DNA of 64,000 nucleotides, from positions 2,470,001 to 2,534,000 of the forward strand of contig NZ_OY782495.1 in assembly GCF_963677715.1 (NCBI RefSeq). Reading direction: 5' to 3'. A program made the translations under genes and the position numbers. Position 1 is the first letter of the stretch. Each line of letters opens with the position of its first letter. Positions 1-8,517 of the stretch are shown piece by piece. The notes under the pieces were generated by a model. The model made no database searches. It was given only the letters and a program-made list of their open reading frames with translations, and was not told where the DNA came from. The DNA is from an uncultured Bacteroides sp. Lineage in GTDB: Bacteria > Bacteroidota > Bacteroidia > Bacteroidales > Bacteroidaceae.

Positions 1-345
1 CTTTAAGTTATCAAAAGCCATTATATTATAAGACAGAATCTTAAATTTATTATCCGGTAGCGTTTTTGTGTGGAAATTAATGGGTATATAAGTCCTTATT
101 TGTGGGTAACAGAAGAGGAAACCGCATAGAGCCAGTAGAGCAAATTTGTATTGGACAATTAGCCAGAAGATAAAAAAGAAAATATTGATTAGAAGGAATA
201 TAGGAAAGAGAAGGCCCAAACATGATTCTATCGGGTGCACATCCGGACGAATATGCGGGCTATAAGCAGCTAATAGAAGTAATGCTACAAAAAGCGCATT
301 GACGACCAGAATCAGATAAGCGACCAGTCTGCCGATATGTTTCAT
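1..345 (-). CDS. Endonuclease/exonuclease/phosphatase-family membrane protein (N-terminal part)
   Basis: The first 115 residues of a protein that continues past the window edge. The reading frame opens with ATG at 345 (MKHIGRLVAYLIL) and stays open to base 1. Two or three hydrophobic segments come first (roughly residues 5-25, 38-60 and 62-76), followed by KFKILSYNIMAFDN, which matches the start of the EEP (exonuclease-endonuclease-phosphatase) fold, where the Asn of SYNxxxFDN helps bind the metal. Bacteroidetes carry many such membrane-anchored EEP proteins of about 370 residues, of unknown substrate. It begins 5 bp after the upstream rhomboid gene stops, so the three genes are probably one transcript. 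The catalytic part lies outside the window, so only family membership is supported. Confidence 0.75.
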   Translation of the reverse strand, partial: MKHIGRLVAYLILVVNALFVALLLLAAYSPHIRPDVHPIESCLGLLFPIFLLINIFFFIFWLIVQYKFALLALCGFLFCYPQIRTYIPINFHTKTLPDNKFKILSYNIMAFDNLK

Positions 346-350
346 CCTTT

Positions 351-1247
351 TTATCTTTTACTTGCGTCAAACAGACTTTTCTTTTCTTCGGTGCTTAAGC
401 TTTCGTAACCGGATTTTTTGAGCTTTTCCAGGATACGATCTATTTCGTCCGATTGTGCTTTTTTATGAGCGTTATAGTCATAATCCCTTGGGTCCCGGTT
501 GTAATGTACTTCCATCTTTGGCTTGCGGCGATGCCATGTCTTTTTATCAAATAGACGCAAAAAAAGGTCCAGGGGTTTATTAATCCATGAAGTAACGTCA
601 GTGCCCCGCTTTAAACTGGCGGCAAACCAAAGGCCGGCTAATGCTCCGCCTAAATGCGCTATGTGCCCACCGGCATTCTGAGAAGTAACAAATAACAAAT
701 CGGTTAGCAATACGATGAGTGCTATATATTTTAGGCGTATAGAACCAAATAAGAAGAGTTGCACGCGGTAATTGGGTTCGCGATAAGCTGTTGCCATCAC
801 AATGGCCAATACAGAAGCAGACGCTCCAACCATTGTAGAGAGAGCTACAGAGGAAGCGAAATACGGGAAAATGTTATAAGAAAGAATATAAAAAAGTCCA
901 CCGCAAATTCCACCTAATAAATAAAGACCCCGCAGGTGTTTGGCAGAGAAAAAAGAAAGGAATAATGAGCCAAACCAGTAGAGCCATAGCATATTAAATA
1001 ATATATGCATAAAGCCTGCATGCATGAACATATAAGTGATAATGGACCATGGTTGGCTAGCCAAACGAGTGAGTGATGCTGGCAATTCTAGAAATCCAAG
1101 AAATCCGGCGGTACTTCTATTAAAAAGCTGTAGGAATACAGAGAGTAATGTCGTAACGAGGAAGACAGCTGTATTGATATAAATCAGCTGAATAAAAATA
1201 TTCCCCCTGCGAAAAGATTCCCTTATGTCAGAAATAATGTGAGCCAT
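351..1247 (-). CDS. Rhomboid family intramembrane serine protease (second of a pair)
   Basis: A 298-residue polytopic inner-membrane protein. The rhomboid hallmarks are visible: HxxxN in GFMHILFNMLW, the GxSx nucleophile motif in VGASASVLA, and the catalytic His in GGHIAHLGGALAG near residue 195-205. After the six-helix core there is a soluble tail of about 80 residues rich in Lys, Arg and Asp (DYDYNAHKKAQSDEIDRILEK), a feature of Bacteroidetes rhomboids. All catalytic residues are present, so it should be active against transmembrane substrates, which are unknown. Its start overlaps the end of the upstream rhomboid gene by 20 bp, indicating translational coupling. Confidence 0.9.
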   Translation of the reverse strand: MAHIISDIRESFRRGNIFIQLIYINTAVFLVTTLLSVFLQLFNRSTAGFLGFLELPASLTRLASQPWSIITYMFMHAGFMHILFNMLWLYWFGSLFLSFFSAKHLRGLYLLGGICGGLFYILSYNIFPYFASSVALSTMVGASASVLAIVMATAYREPNYRVQLFLFGSIRLKYIALIVLLTDLLFVTSQNAGGHIAHLGGALAGLWFAASLKRGTDVTSWINKPLDLFLRLFDKKTWHRRKPKMEVHYNRDPRDYDYNAHKKAQSDEIDRILEKLKKSGYESLSTEEKKSLFDASKR

Positions 1248-1902
1248 TGTTATTCTTTTTTTTCCAGTACATAATCAAGATGAAACCAAATATCATTCCA
1301 CCTAAATGTGCGAAATGTGCTACTTTATCGCTCGGATTATTGGCAAAACCTGAGTACAATTCTATGAGGGCATATCCAATAACAAAATACTTGGCTTTGA
1401 TTGGCATCGGCAATGGGAATATAAACAGTTGTTGGTTTGGGAAAATCATGCCAAAGGCAAGTAGGATAGCATAAATTGCTCCTGAAGCCCCAACCGTTGT
1501 CATCATATTTAAATATTCATTCATAGGAATGATTGCCGTGCCGATATTTACACTGCTATAATCCGATAAAACCATTTCATATTGAATGAATTGTACTATT
1601 TCCTGGATGATGCCGGCTCCGACGCCACAAAAAAGATAGTAGAATAAGAATTTTTTCGGGCCCCATGTTTGTTCCAATATACGCCCGAACATCCAAACGG
1701 CAAACATGTTGAAAAAAATATGAGAGAATCCCCCGTGCATAAACATGTACGAGAATAGTTGGACGACATTAAATTTATCGGCCATGAAGAAATGCAGGCC
1801 TAGGTAATCAGCTAAATCAATACCATATCTTTGGGCAACAATTCCTCCAAGAAAGAACAGTATATTTATAATTATTAGGTTCTTTGTTACTGTGGGCATC
1901 AT
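1228..1902 (-). CDS. Rhomboid family intramembrane serine protease (first of a pair)
   Basis: A 224-residue membrane protein, the shorter and first-transcribed member of the rhomboid pair. It keeps the full set of motifs: HxxxN in GGFSHIFFNMFAVWMFG, the serine motif in VGASGAIYAIL near residue 138, and the His of KVAHFAHLGGMIFG near residue 195. It lacks the soluble C-terminal extension seen in its partner and ends in a short basic tail. A TATTTTTG motif at 1953-1946 on the minus strand fits a Bacteroides -7 box about 45 bp upstream. The start MMPTVTKN leaves the choice between two adjacent ATGs open. Confidence 0.9.
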   Translation of the reverse strand: MMPTVTKNLIIINILFFLGGIVAQRYGIDLADYLGLHFFMADKFNVVQLFSYMFMHGGFSHIFFNMFAVWMFGRILEQTWGPKKFLFYYLFCGVGAGIIQEIVQFIQYEMVLSDYSSVNIGTAIIPMNEYLNMMTTVGASGAIYAILLAFGMIFPNQQLFIFPLPMPIKAKYFVIGYALIELYSGFANNPSDKVAHFAHLGGMIFGFILIMYWKKKNNNGSHYF

Positions 1903-1945
1903 ATTTTATAAGTCTTTTTTTAAGTTGAAACACTCTACATTGCTG

Positions 1946-1953
1946 CAAAAATA
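1946..1953 (-). promoter_or_regulatory. -7 box upstream of the rhomboid pair
   Basis: TATTTTTG read on the minus strand matches the Bacteroides TAnnTTTG element. No clear -33 TTTG was found at the right spacing. Confidence 0.4.
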
Positions 1954-2036
1954 CGAATAAATTCTGTTCTATAGCAGGAAAAAGCTTCCGTATTTGTTCT
2001 TTTTCAATATTCACCATGCTTTTTTTAATGTTTTTA

Positions 2037-2067
2037 TTTGATAATTTAATTTGTTACTCTATATTTG
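2037..2067 (+). promoter_or_regulatory. Promoter of the HU gene
   Basis: TTTG at 2037-2040 and TATATTTG at 2060-2067 are separated by 19 bp, a good match to the Bacteroides primary sigma promoter. The predicted start of transcription near 2074 leaves a leader of about 50 nt. Confidence 0.7.
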
Positions 2068-2125
2068 TGAAGTATTTATGATTATCTTTTGTGTAATATA
2101 TATATTAATTAATCATTTACGTATT

Positions 2126-2398
2126 ATGAATAAGGCAGAACTTATTAGTGCTATTGCTACTGAATCTGGTTTGAATAAAGCGGATTCTAAGAAGGCTCTT
2201 GATGCTTTCATTTCTACAGTGTCTAAAACTTTACAGTCGGGTGACAAAGTTTCTTTGGTTGGTTTCGGAACATTCGCTGTTAGCGAAAGGAGTGCAAGAA
2301 CCGGTATTAACCCATCAACAAAGGCCGCAATTGCTATTCCGGCAAAAAAAGTCGCTAAATTTAAAGCAGGTGCAGAATTGTCAGACGCTATCAAGTAA
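2126..2398 (+). CDS. hup: HU family DNA-binding protein
   Basis: A 90-residue histone-like protein of normal HU length. It starts MNKAELISAIATESGLNKADSKKALDAF and carries the conserved DNA-binding segment GFGTF near residue 47, followed by the beta-arm region (residues about 53-75) and the closing helix FKAGAELSDAIK. It acts as a dimer that bends and packages DNA. An in-frame opening further upstream at 2051 would add 25 hydrophobic residues unlike any HU and would start inside the promoter, so ATG 2126 is chosen. It is monocistronic: a promoter lies just upstream and a terminator just downstream. Confidence 0.95.
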   Translation: MNKAELISAIATESGLNKADSKKALDAFISTVSKTLQSGDKVSLVGFGTFAVSERSARTGINPSTKAAIAIPAKKVAKFKAGAELSDAIK

Positions 2399-2421
2399 GC
2401 GTGTTGTCGAGAAAATGAAAA

Positions 2422-2452
2422 GGAGGCGTATCTTTACGTCTCCTTTTTTTTT
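2422..2452 (+). terminator. Intrinsic terminator of the HU gene
   Basis: A 9 bp stem (GGAGGCGTA / TACGTCTCC, one G-T pair) with a 4 nt loop is followed by nine T residues. The -7 box of argS (TATCTTTG, 2454-2461) starts only 2 bp after the T run. Confidence 0.9.
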
Positions 2453-2453
2453 G

Positions 2454-2461
2454 TATCTTTG
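2454..2461 (+). promoter_or_regulatory. -7 box of argS
   Basis: TATCTTTG lies 14 bp before the argS start codon and directly behind the HU terminator. Any -33 element would fall inside the terminator hairpin. The leader would be very short. Confidence 0.55.
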
Positions 2462-2475
2462 CAGACAGAAATAAC

Positions 2476-4275
2476 ATGGATATGAATATAGAAAACAAAC
2501 TTGCATTGTCCGTTATTAACGGGCTAAAAGCTCTTTACGGGCAAGACTTTCAGGTTTCTCAAGTGCAATTGCAGAAAACAAAAAAGGAGTTTCATGGGCA
2601 TCTCACTCTGGTGGTTTTCCCTTTTTTGAGAGCTTCAAAAAAAAGTCCCGAGCAAACAGCAAATGAAATAGGAGAGTATCTTAGTGCTAATGAACCTGCG
2701 GTGGCATCTTTCAACGTTATTAAAGGATTTTTAAATCTGATTATTGAGTCATCGGTGTGGGTTGAGCTACTTAATTTTATCCATGCAGATAAGCAATATG
2801 GTATTGTACCGGCTGACGAATCTTCTCCATTGGTGATGATTGAATATTCTTCTCCTAATACGAATAAACCGCTCCATCTGGGGCATGTTCGCAATAATTT
2901 ATTGGGCAATTCATTAGCTAATATTATTAGTGCTAATGGGAATAGGGTTGTAAAAACCAATATAGTGAATGATCGTGGTATTCACATTTGTAAATCAATG
3001 TTGGCCTGGACTAAATACGGGAATGGGGAGACGCCCGAATCTTCAGGTAAGAAGGGTGACCATTTGGTAGGCGATTACTATGTTTTATTTGATAAACATT
3101 ATAAAGAGGAAGTCGCTCTATTGATGGAAAAGGGTATGACCAAAGAGGAAGCTGAAATGTCTTCGCCATTAATGAATGAGGCCAGGGAGATGCTTGTCAA
3201 ATGGGAATCGGGAGATGCTCAGGTTCGCTCTTTATGGACTATGATGAACGACTGGGTTTATACAGGTTTCAATGAAACCTACCGCAAGATGGGAGTTACC
3301 TTTGATAAAATTTATTATGAGTCAAGAACTTATCTGGAAGGGAAAAAGAAAGTTCTGGAGGGATTAGATAAGGGTATCTTTTATAAAAAAGAAGATGGAT
3401 CGATATGGGCGGATTTAACGAAGGAAGGTCTTGATCATAAGCTTTTGCTTCGTGCTGATGGGACTTCTGTTTATATGACTCAAGATATAGGTACTGCTAA
3501 ACTTCGTTTTTCAGACTACCTCATCAATAAAATGATTTATGTTGTTGGAAATGAGCAAAACTATCATTTTCAAGTATTGTCTATCCTGCTTGATAAATTA
3601 GGATTTGAATGGGGAAAAGACCTGGTGCATTTCTCTTACGGAATGGTTGAATTGCCTGAGGGGAAAATGAAATCTCGGGAAGGGACTGTTGTTGATGCTG
3701 ATGAATTGGTAGAAGAGATGATAAATACGGCGAAAGAAACGTCGGAAGAACTTGGCAAATTGGATGGTTGTACGGAAGAAGAAGCCAATAATATAGCTCG
3801 TATTGTCGGTCTGGGTGCATTGAAGTATTTTATTCTAAAGGTTGATGCTCGTAAAAACATGACCTTTAATCCAAAGGAATCTATTGACTTTAATGGAAAT
3901 ACAGGTCCTTTTATTCAATATACCTATGCTCGTATTCAATCAATTCTTCGTAAAGCTACTGAAGCAGGCATCATTATACCTGCTACATTGTCTGGCAAAA
4001 TTGAACTTAATGAGAAGGAGGAATATTTAATTCAAATGATCGCTGATTTTGCCGTAGTTGTAAAGCAAGCCGGAGATGATTATAGTCCATCAGTGATTGC
4101 TAATTATACGTATGACCTGGTTAAAGAATATAACCAATTCTATCACGATTATAGCATTTTGAAAGAAGAAAATGAAGGAGTAAGAATTTTCCGTATCATA
4201 CTTTCCGCCAATATAGCGAAGGTAATAGGCCTGAGTATGGGATTACTTGGTATAGAGGTGCCCGATAGAATGTAG
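2476..4275 (+). CDS. argS: Arginyl-tRNA synthetase
   Basis: A 599-residue class I aminoacyl-tRNA synthetase that charges tRNA-Arg with arginine using ATP. The N-terminal Arg-specific domain spans about residues 1-90. The ATP-binding HIGH signature appears as PLHLGH at about 132-137 and the KMSKS-type loop as EGKMKSREGT near 395-404. The C-terminal DALR anticodon-binding domain ends the protein (IFRIILSANIAKVIGLSMGL). Length is normal for the family. ATG 2476 or the in-frame ATG two codons later are both possible. A bidirectional terminator follows immediately, so the gene stands alone. Confidence 0.97.
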   Translation: MDMNIENKLALSVINGLKALYGQDFQVSQVQLQKTKKEFHGHLTLVVFPFLRASKKSPEQTANEIGEYLSANEPAVASFNVIKGFLNLIIESSVWVELLNFIHADKQYGIVPADESSPLVMIEYSSPNTNKPLHLGHVRNNLLGNSLANIISANGNRVVKTNIVNDRGIHICKSMLAWTKYGNGETPESSGKKGDHLVGDYYVLFDKHYKEEVALLMEKGMTKEEAEMSSPLMNEAREMLVKWESGDAQVRSLWTMMNDWVYTGFNETYRKMGVTFDKIYYESRTYLEGKKKVLEGLDKGIFYKKEDGSIWADLTKEGLDHKLLLRADGTSVYMTQDIGTAKLRFSDYLINKMIYVVGNEQNYHFQVLSILLDKLGFEWGKDLVHFSYGMVELPEGKMKSREGTVVDADELVEEMINTAKETSEELGKLDGCTEEEANNIARIVGLGALKYFILKVDARKNMTFNPKESIDFNGNTGPFIQYTYARIQSILRKATEAGIIIPATLSGKIELNEKEEYLIQMIADFAVVVKQAGDDYSPSVIANYTYDLVKEYNQFYHDYSILKEENEGVRIFRIILSANIAKVIGLSMGLLGIEVPDRM

Positions 4276-4292
4276 ATTATAAAAAAAGAAAG

Positions 4293-4330
4293 CCCCATAA
4301 AAACGCTTTATTAGTTTTTATGGGGTTTTA
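4293..4330. terminator. Bidirectional terminator between argS and topA
   Basis: A perfect 12 bp stem (CCCCATAAAAAC / GTTTTTATGGGG) with a 9 nt loop sits between the convergent argS and topA. T runs occur on both strands (TTTTAT after the right arm; TTTCTTTTTTT on the minus strand after the left arm). Confidence 0.9.
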
Positions 4331-4338
4331 TATGACTG

Positions 4339-6723
4339 TTATTTCTTTTTTGTAGCGGCGGCTTTTGGGGCCGTTTTCTTTTTTGTTGTAGCCTTTTTCT
4401 TCGGCTTGACCGGGGTCTCTGTTTTCTCTGTTTGTAGTTTTATAATATCTAAACAGGTTTGCAAATTTAGATCCTGAGGAATTACTTCCTTAGGTATCTT
4501 GTAATTTGAACCTTTATAAGCAATATAAGGTCCATATCTGCCATTGAGGACTTCTAGCTCGGTCTCTTCAGCAAACTTTTTAATTATCTTCTCTGCTTCC
4601 GCTATTCTTTTGGCTTTAATCAGATCAATAGCTTCCTCAAGCGTCACTTCCATTGGGTCCATGTTTTTGGGTAATGAAATGAATTTGGAATCATGACGTA
4701 TATATGGGCCGAAGCGTCCGGAACTTACTACGGTTGTTTTTTCTTCAAATTCTCCGAGAGTTCTGGGTAGTTTAAATAAATCAAGAGCCTCTTCAAGGGT
4801 AATGATTTCCATCGACATACCTTTTTTAAGTTGAGAGAATCGTGGCTTTTCTTCTTCTTCCGCTGCACCTATTTGTACAACAGGTCCATATCTGCCTATC
4901 TTAACCGATACCGGTTTGCCTGTTCCGGGTTCTTCGCCTAAAATACGTTCGCCAACTTTATGCTCTGTTTTGGTAGCAAGCGTTTTCTCTACTGAACTAT
5001 GAAATCCTTCATAGAAGTTTTTTAATATTTCAGTCCATTTCTTCTCGCCTTCCGCTACTTCATCAAATTCCTTTTCTACATTAGCAGTGAAATTGAAATC
5101 TAAAATATTCGGAAAATATTCGGTTAGGAAGTCATTTACTACAATGCCGATATCTGTTGGGAAAAGTTTGGACTTCTCGTTTCCCGTTATTTCCGACTGC
5201 GTAACATCCTCTATTGTGCTATTTCTAAGCGAGAGCATATTGTAAAGACGTTCTTCGCCTTCTTTATCGCCTTTCTCAACATATCCACGCTGTTGAATGG
5301 TGGAGATTGTCGGTGCGTAAGTTGATGGACGTCCAATTCCTAAATCTTCTAACTTGCGTACAAGGCTAGCTTCCGTGTAACGGGCCGGACGTTGGGTAAA
5401 TCGTTCTGTGGCCAATATCTCTTTTGATTTCAGATTTTGCCCTTTATTCAACGGAGGGAGTAAACGGCTTTCGTCTTCTTGTTCATTATCATCATCATAT
5501 GATTCTTTATAGACTCGTAAAAAACCGTCAAACTTAATAACCTCTCCGGTTGCTGTAAATCGATCGTTTACATTGTTGATGCCAATAATGGCAGTGGTTT
5601 TCTCCAGCTCTGCATCAGCCATTTGCGAAGCAATGGTTCGCTTCCATATCAGGTCGTACAATTTTCTTTCTTGTGAAGGTCCGTCAATGGACTGGCTTTC
5701 CATTGATGTTGGCCGAATTGCCTCGTGGGCTTCTTGAGCTCCTTTTGTTTTGGTGGCAAAATGGCGAATTTTAACGTACTCCTTGCCCATCATATTTGTG
5801 ATCGTTTCTTGGGCTCCGGTTATTGCATAATCCGATAGATTGACAGAGTCTGTACGCATATAAGTTATTCGTCCCGATTCATATAACTTTTGAGCCACCA
5901 TCATCGTTTGCCCCACAGTAAAGCCGAGTTTGCGTGCGGCTTCTTGTTGCAAGGTTGATGTGGTAAATGGAGCCGCAGGGCCCTTTTTCGACGGACGGGT
6001 GCTGATGTCATCAATAGTGAATGTAGCAGAGTCGCAATTCTTCAAAAGTTGGTATGCTTCTTCTTTGGTCTTTATGCGGCGTGTTAGTTCCGCTTTCATT
6101 TCAACATACTTTCCTTCTGTATCCGGCACTAAAAATATAGCTGTTATTCGATAAGCGGCCTCGCTTTTAAATGCTTGAATTTCTCGTTCTCGTTCTACAA
6201 CTAAGCGCACGGTAACAGATTGTACACGACCTGCAGACAATGATGGCTTTACTTTCCTCCATAATATAGGTGAGAGTTCAAAACCTACAATACGATCGAG
6301 AATACGACGGGCTTGTTGCGCATTGACCAGATTAAGATTAATGGTTCGTGGCTCTTCTATTGCCTTTAATATTGCTGTTTTTGTTATCTCATGAAAAACG
6401 ATTCGTTTGGCATTTTCCGGCTTTAGCTTGAGTACTTCGTATAGATGCCATGAGATAGCCTCACCTTCGCGGTCCTCATCGGAAGCAAGCCATATTGTTT
6501 CTGAATTTTGAGCTTCGGCTTTTAGTTCTTCAACCAATTTTTTCTTCTCGGTTGGAACTTCGTAATCAGGTTTAAAGTCTTTTTGAACATCAATACTGAA
6601 TTGCTTTTTCTTCAAATCTCGTATATGACCATAACTTGAGAGGACTTTAAAATCTGCCCCAAGAAATTTCTCAATTGTTTTTGCTTTTGCCGGAGATTCG
6701 ACAATGACAAGGTTTTTTCGCAT
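4339..6723 (-). CDS. topA: DNA topoisomerase I
   Basis: A 794-residue type IA topoisomerase that relaxes negative supercoils. The TOPRIM domain begins at once (NLVIVESPAKAKTIEKFLG) with the acidic DEDREGEAISWHL motif near residue 82-94. The catalytic Tyr is in SGRITYMRTDS near residue 286. The C-terminus has three topoisomerase C-terminal repeats marked GRYGPVV, GRFGPYI and GRYGPYI instead of Cys4 zinc fingers, and ends in a Lys/Ala-rich tail (TTKKKTAPKAAATKKK), typical of Bacteroidetes TopA. A TACTTTTG -7 motif lies at 6774-6767. Confidence 0.97.
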   Translation of the reverse strand: MRKNLVIVESPAKAKTIEKFLGADFKVLSSYGHIRDLKKKQFSIDVQKDFKPDYEVPTEKKKLVEELKAEAQNSETIWLASDEDREGEAISWHLYEVLKLKPENAKRIVFHEITKTAILKAIEEPRTINLNLVNAQQARRILDRIVGFELSPILWRKVKPSLSAGRVQSVTVRLVVEREREIQAFKSEAAYRITAIFLVPDTEGKYVEMKAELTRRIKTKEEAYQLLKNCDSATFTIDDISTRPSKKGPAAPFTTSTLQQEAARKLGFTVGQTMMVAQKLYESGRITYMRTDSVNLSDYAITGAQETITNMMGKEYVKIRHFATKTKGAQEAHEAIRPTSMESQSIDGPSQERKLYDLIWKRTIASQMADAELEKTTAIIGINNVNDRFTATGEVIKFDGFLRVYKESYDDDNEQEDESRLLPPLNKGQNLKSKEILATERFTQRPARYTEASLVRKLEDLGIGRPSTYAPTISTIQQRGYVEKGDKEGEERLYNMLSLRNSTIEDVTQSEITGNEKSKLFPTDIGIVVNDFLTEYFPNILDFNFTANVEKEFDEVAEGEKKWTEILKNFYEGFHSSVEKTLATKTEHKVGERILGEEPGTGKPVSVKIGRYGPVVQIGAAEEEEKPRFSQLKKGMSMEIITLEEALDLFKLPRTLGEFEEKTTVVSSGRFGPYIRHDSKFISLPKNMDPMEVTLEEAIDLIKAKRIAEAEKIIKKFAEETELEVLNGRYGPYIAYKGSNYKIPKEVIPQDLNLQTCLDIIKLQTEKTETPVKPKKKATTKKKTAPKAAATKKK

Positions 6724-6766
6724 TTTTTTTTCTTTAACAGTGGACTAACGTCTTGATATTTGCCCG

Positions 6767-6774
6767 CAAAAGTA
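6767..6774 (-). promoter_or_regulatory. -7 box of topA
   Basis: TACTTTTG on the minus strand, about 44 bp before the topA start, fits TAnnTTTG. No convincing -33 element was seen. Confidence 0.5.
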
Positions 6775-6855
6775 GAAAAAACATCTATTTCCACCTTATA
6801 ATATATCGATAATCTATCCTTTTTTGCAAAAAAAAGACTTTTTTATCAGAAAAAT

Positions 6856-8511
6856 TTAAAAATGGAAGCTTAGACCTCCTATGAAATTTATTCTTTCAGC
6901 CGGGTAAGAATAATAGTATTCTAATTTCTTGTTTAGCAAATTCTCGACTTTTGCATAGATGGAAATATGTTGGGAAAGTGCATAATACCCTCCCATAGTA
7001 AGGTTACTAATCGTAGGCATAGTAGCTTCCGCTACGGATGTCCGGCGGGTATAGTCGTATCCTATTTTTAAGTTTAGTTTGGACGTGACTTGTGTGTTTG
7101 CATTCAATTTCAGGTTGAATGCAGGCTTCTGAATCAGCAATAAATCTTCATCTGTTTTGTCCCAATGATAGGCACAACCCTCCGCCGATACATCAAATAG
7201 ATTTTTGTATTGGTAGCTAAGCTTTAGTCCGGCCAATAGACTTTTCGTTTTTCCCTGAGTGAATGTTATCATGCCATTATAGGTGGGGGATATATCATCG
7301 GCCACCGTTTTATAACCTCCATATAAATTGAACCAGAATCCAGTGAACGGGCTGCTTTTCATTCCAATGGTTGCATTTAATTGTTCGTATGAATCAGACA
7401 TACGTATTTCCGGATTGCTGTAAGGATGTATCTGTTCCATCCTTCTGAAATCATTAATCATTTTGCCGCCAGTAGCTGATGCATACAGTATATATGAATC
7501 AGCAAACAGATAATTCACCGCTATGTCCGGAGCAACGCGTACACTTTTTCCGTAATTGAAAGCGAGGTCTGTATGCGCACCTAGATGTAACTGCCAGTTA
7601 TCATTTTTAAACTCATAGTAGGGATTAAGTTGCAGAGAGGTGTAGTTCTCAAATTGTGATGAGTAAAACAAGTTATCCATTTGCATAGAAATATTTACCT
7701 TACTTTGGTCATCGATCTTCCCTGCAACATTGGCTTTGGTTTGCACTATATTTTCTTTTGCCGATGCCCCCGATACACTGTACTTCTTATTAAATATTAA
7801 AAAGTTTGTCTCGGCACTGAATTGTAAAGGCAGTGTCTCGTCTTTTGATTCTATGCCAATGTGCATTTCGCCCGAAGTGTATGCCTGTTTATCGCTGGCC
7901 CCACTTTCCATGAGATTACTGCCATAGTTAAAGTTTTCTTGCTGCCATTTGGCGGATATGTCCAGATCTAATAAATTGAATTGATGCAAGTAGTTAGTTC
8001 CTGCTTGAGTTCTGTAAAAACGGGCATCCCATTTTTCTTCGGTTTGATTGATTGTTTCATGTTGCAGCTTGGTCAGTTGCCCGTTCATTCCATCCATTGT
8101 CCCAAAAAGAGTAAGCCTGTCTCTCTGTGAGAGATTAAAAAGATAATTTATTCTAGCATCCAGATTTCCGTAATTTCCATATCCTAATCGGGCATATCCT
8201 TGTTCCGCTTGCTTCTGCTCTTCTTTTTTTGTTTGGATTTTCATCGCAGTAACAGGAAGTGATTCTATAGGCAGAGATGTTGTGTCGTATTCCACTTTCT
8301 TTGAAACAATGACGGGATCCTCCACTTTGGGTAGTCTATTTATTTTCCAGGCATCCCTGATATCCGGATTATACTCTTGTTCCACCACAACAGTACGGTT
8401 CATTGTGGTGTCTTTTGCTTGAGTTTGTGCCTCAGCTATCGGAGAAATGAGTAGTGCACTGCCTAATAAAATAGTGCTGTTTAATCCAATTGATATATTA
8501 TATATTTTCAT
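6856..8511 (-). CDS. Outer-membrane beta-barrel protein (TonB-dependent-receptor-like, no plug)
   Basis: A 551-residue exported protein. An N-terminal signal peptide is followed by a linker with VVVEQEYNPDIRDAWKINR and then, from about residue 105, a run of alternating polar/aromatic segments typical of outer-membrane strands, ending in GGLSFHF with the C-terminal Phe expected for BAM-inserted barrels. I see no TonB box or plug domain, so it is probably a porin-like barrel even though automatic annotation may call it a TonB-dependent receptor. It starts 6 bp after the large TPR protein gene, so the two are almost certainly co-expressed and may form one envelope complex. Substrate unknown. Confidence 0.75.
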   Translation of the reverse strand: MKIYNISIGLNSTILLGSALLISPIAEAQTQAKDTTMNRTVVVEQEYNPDIRDAWKINRLPKVEDPVIVSKKVEYDTTSLPIESLPVTAMKIQTKKEEQKQAEQGYARLGYGNYGNLDARINYLFNLSQRDRLTLFGTMDGMNGQLTKLQHETINQTEEKWDARFYRTQAGTNYLHQFNLLDLDISAKWQQENFNYGSNLMESGASDKQAYTSGEMHIGIESKDETLPLQFSAETNFLIFNKKYSVSGASAKENIVQTKANVAGKIDDQSKVNISMQMDNLFYSSQFENYTSLQLNPYYEFKNDNWQLHLGAHTDLAFNYGKSVRVAPDIAVNYLFADSYILYASATGGKMINDFRRMEQIHPYSNPEIRMSDSYEQLNATIGMKSSPFTGFWFNLYGGYKTVADDISPTYNGMITFTQGKTKSLLAGLKLSYQYKNLFDVSAEGCAYHWDKTDEDLLLIQKPAFNLKLNANTQVTSKLNLKIGYDYTRRTSVAEATMPTISNLTMGGYYALSQHISIYAKVENLLNKKLEYYYSYPAERINFIGGLSFHF

Positions 8512-8517
8512 AAGTCA

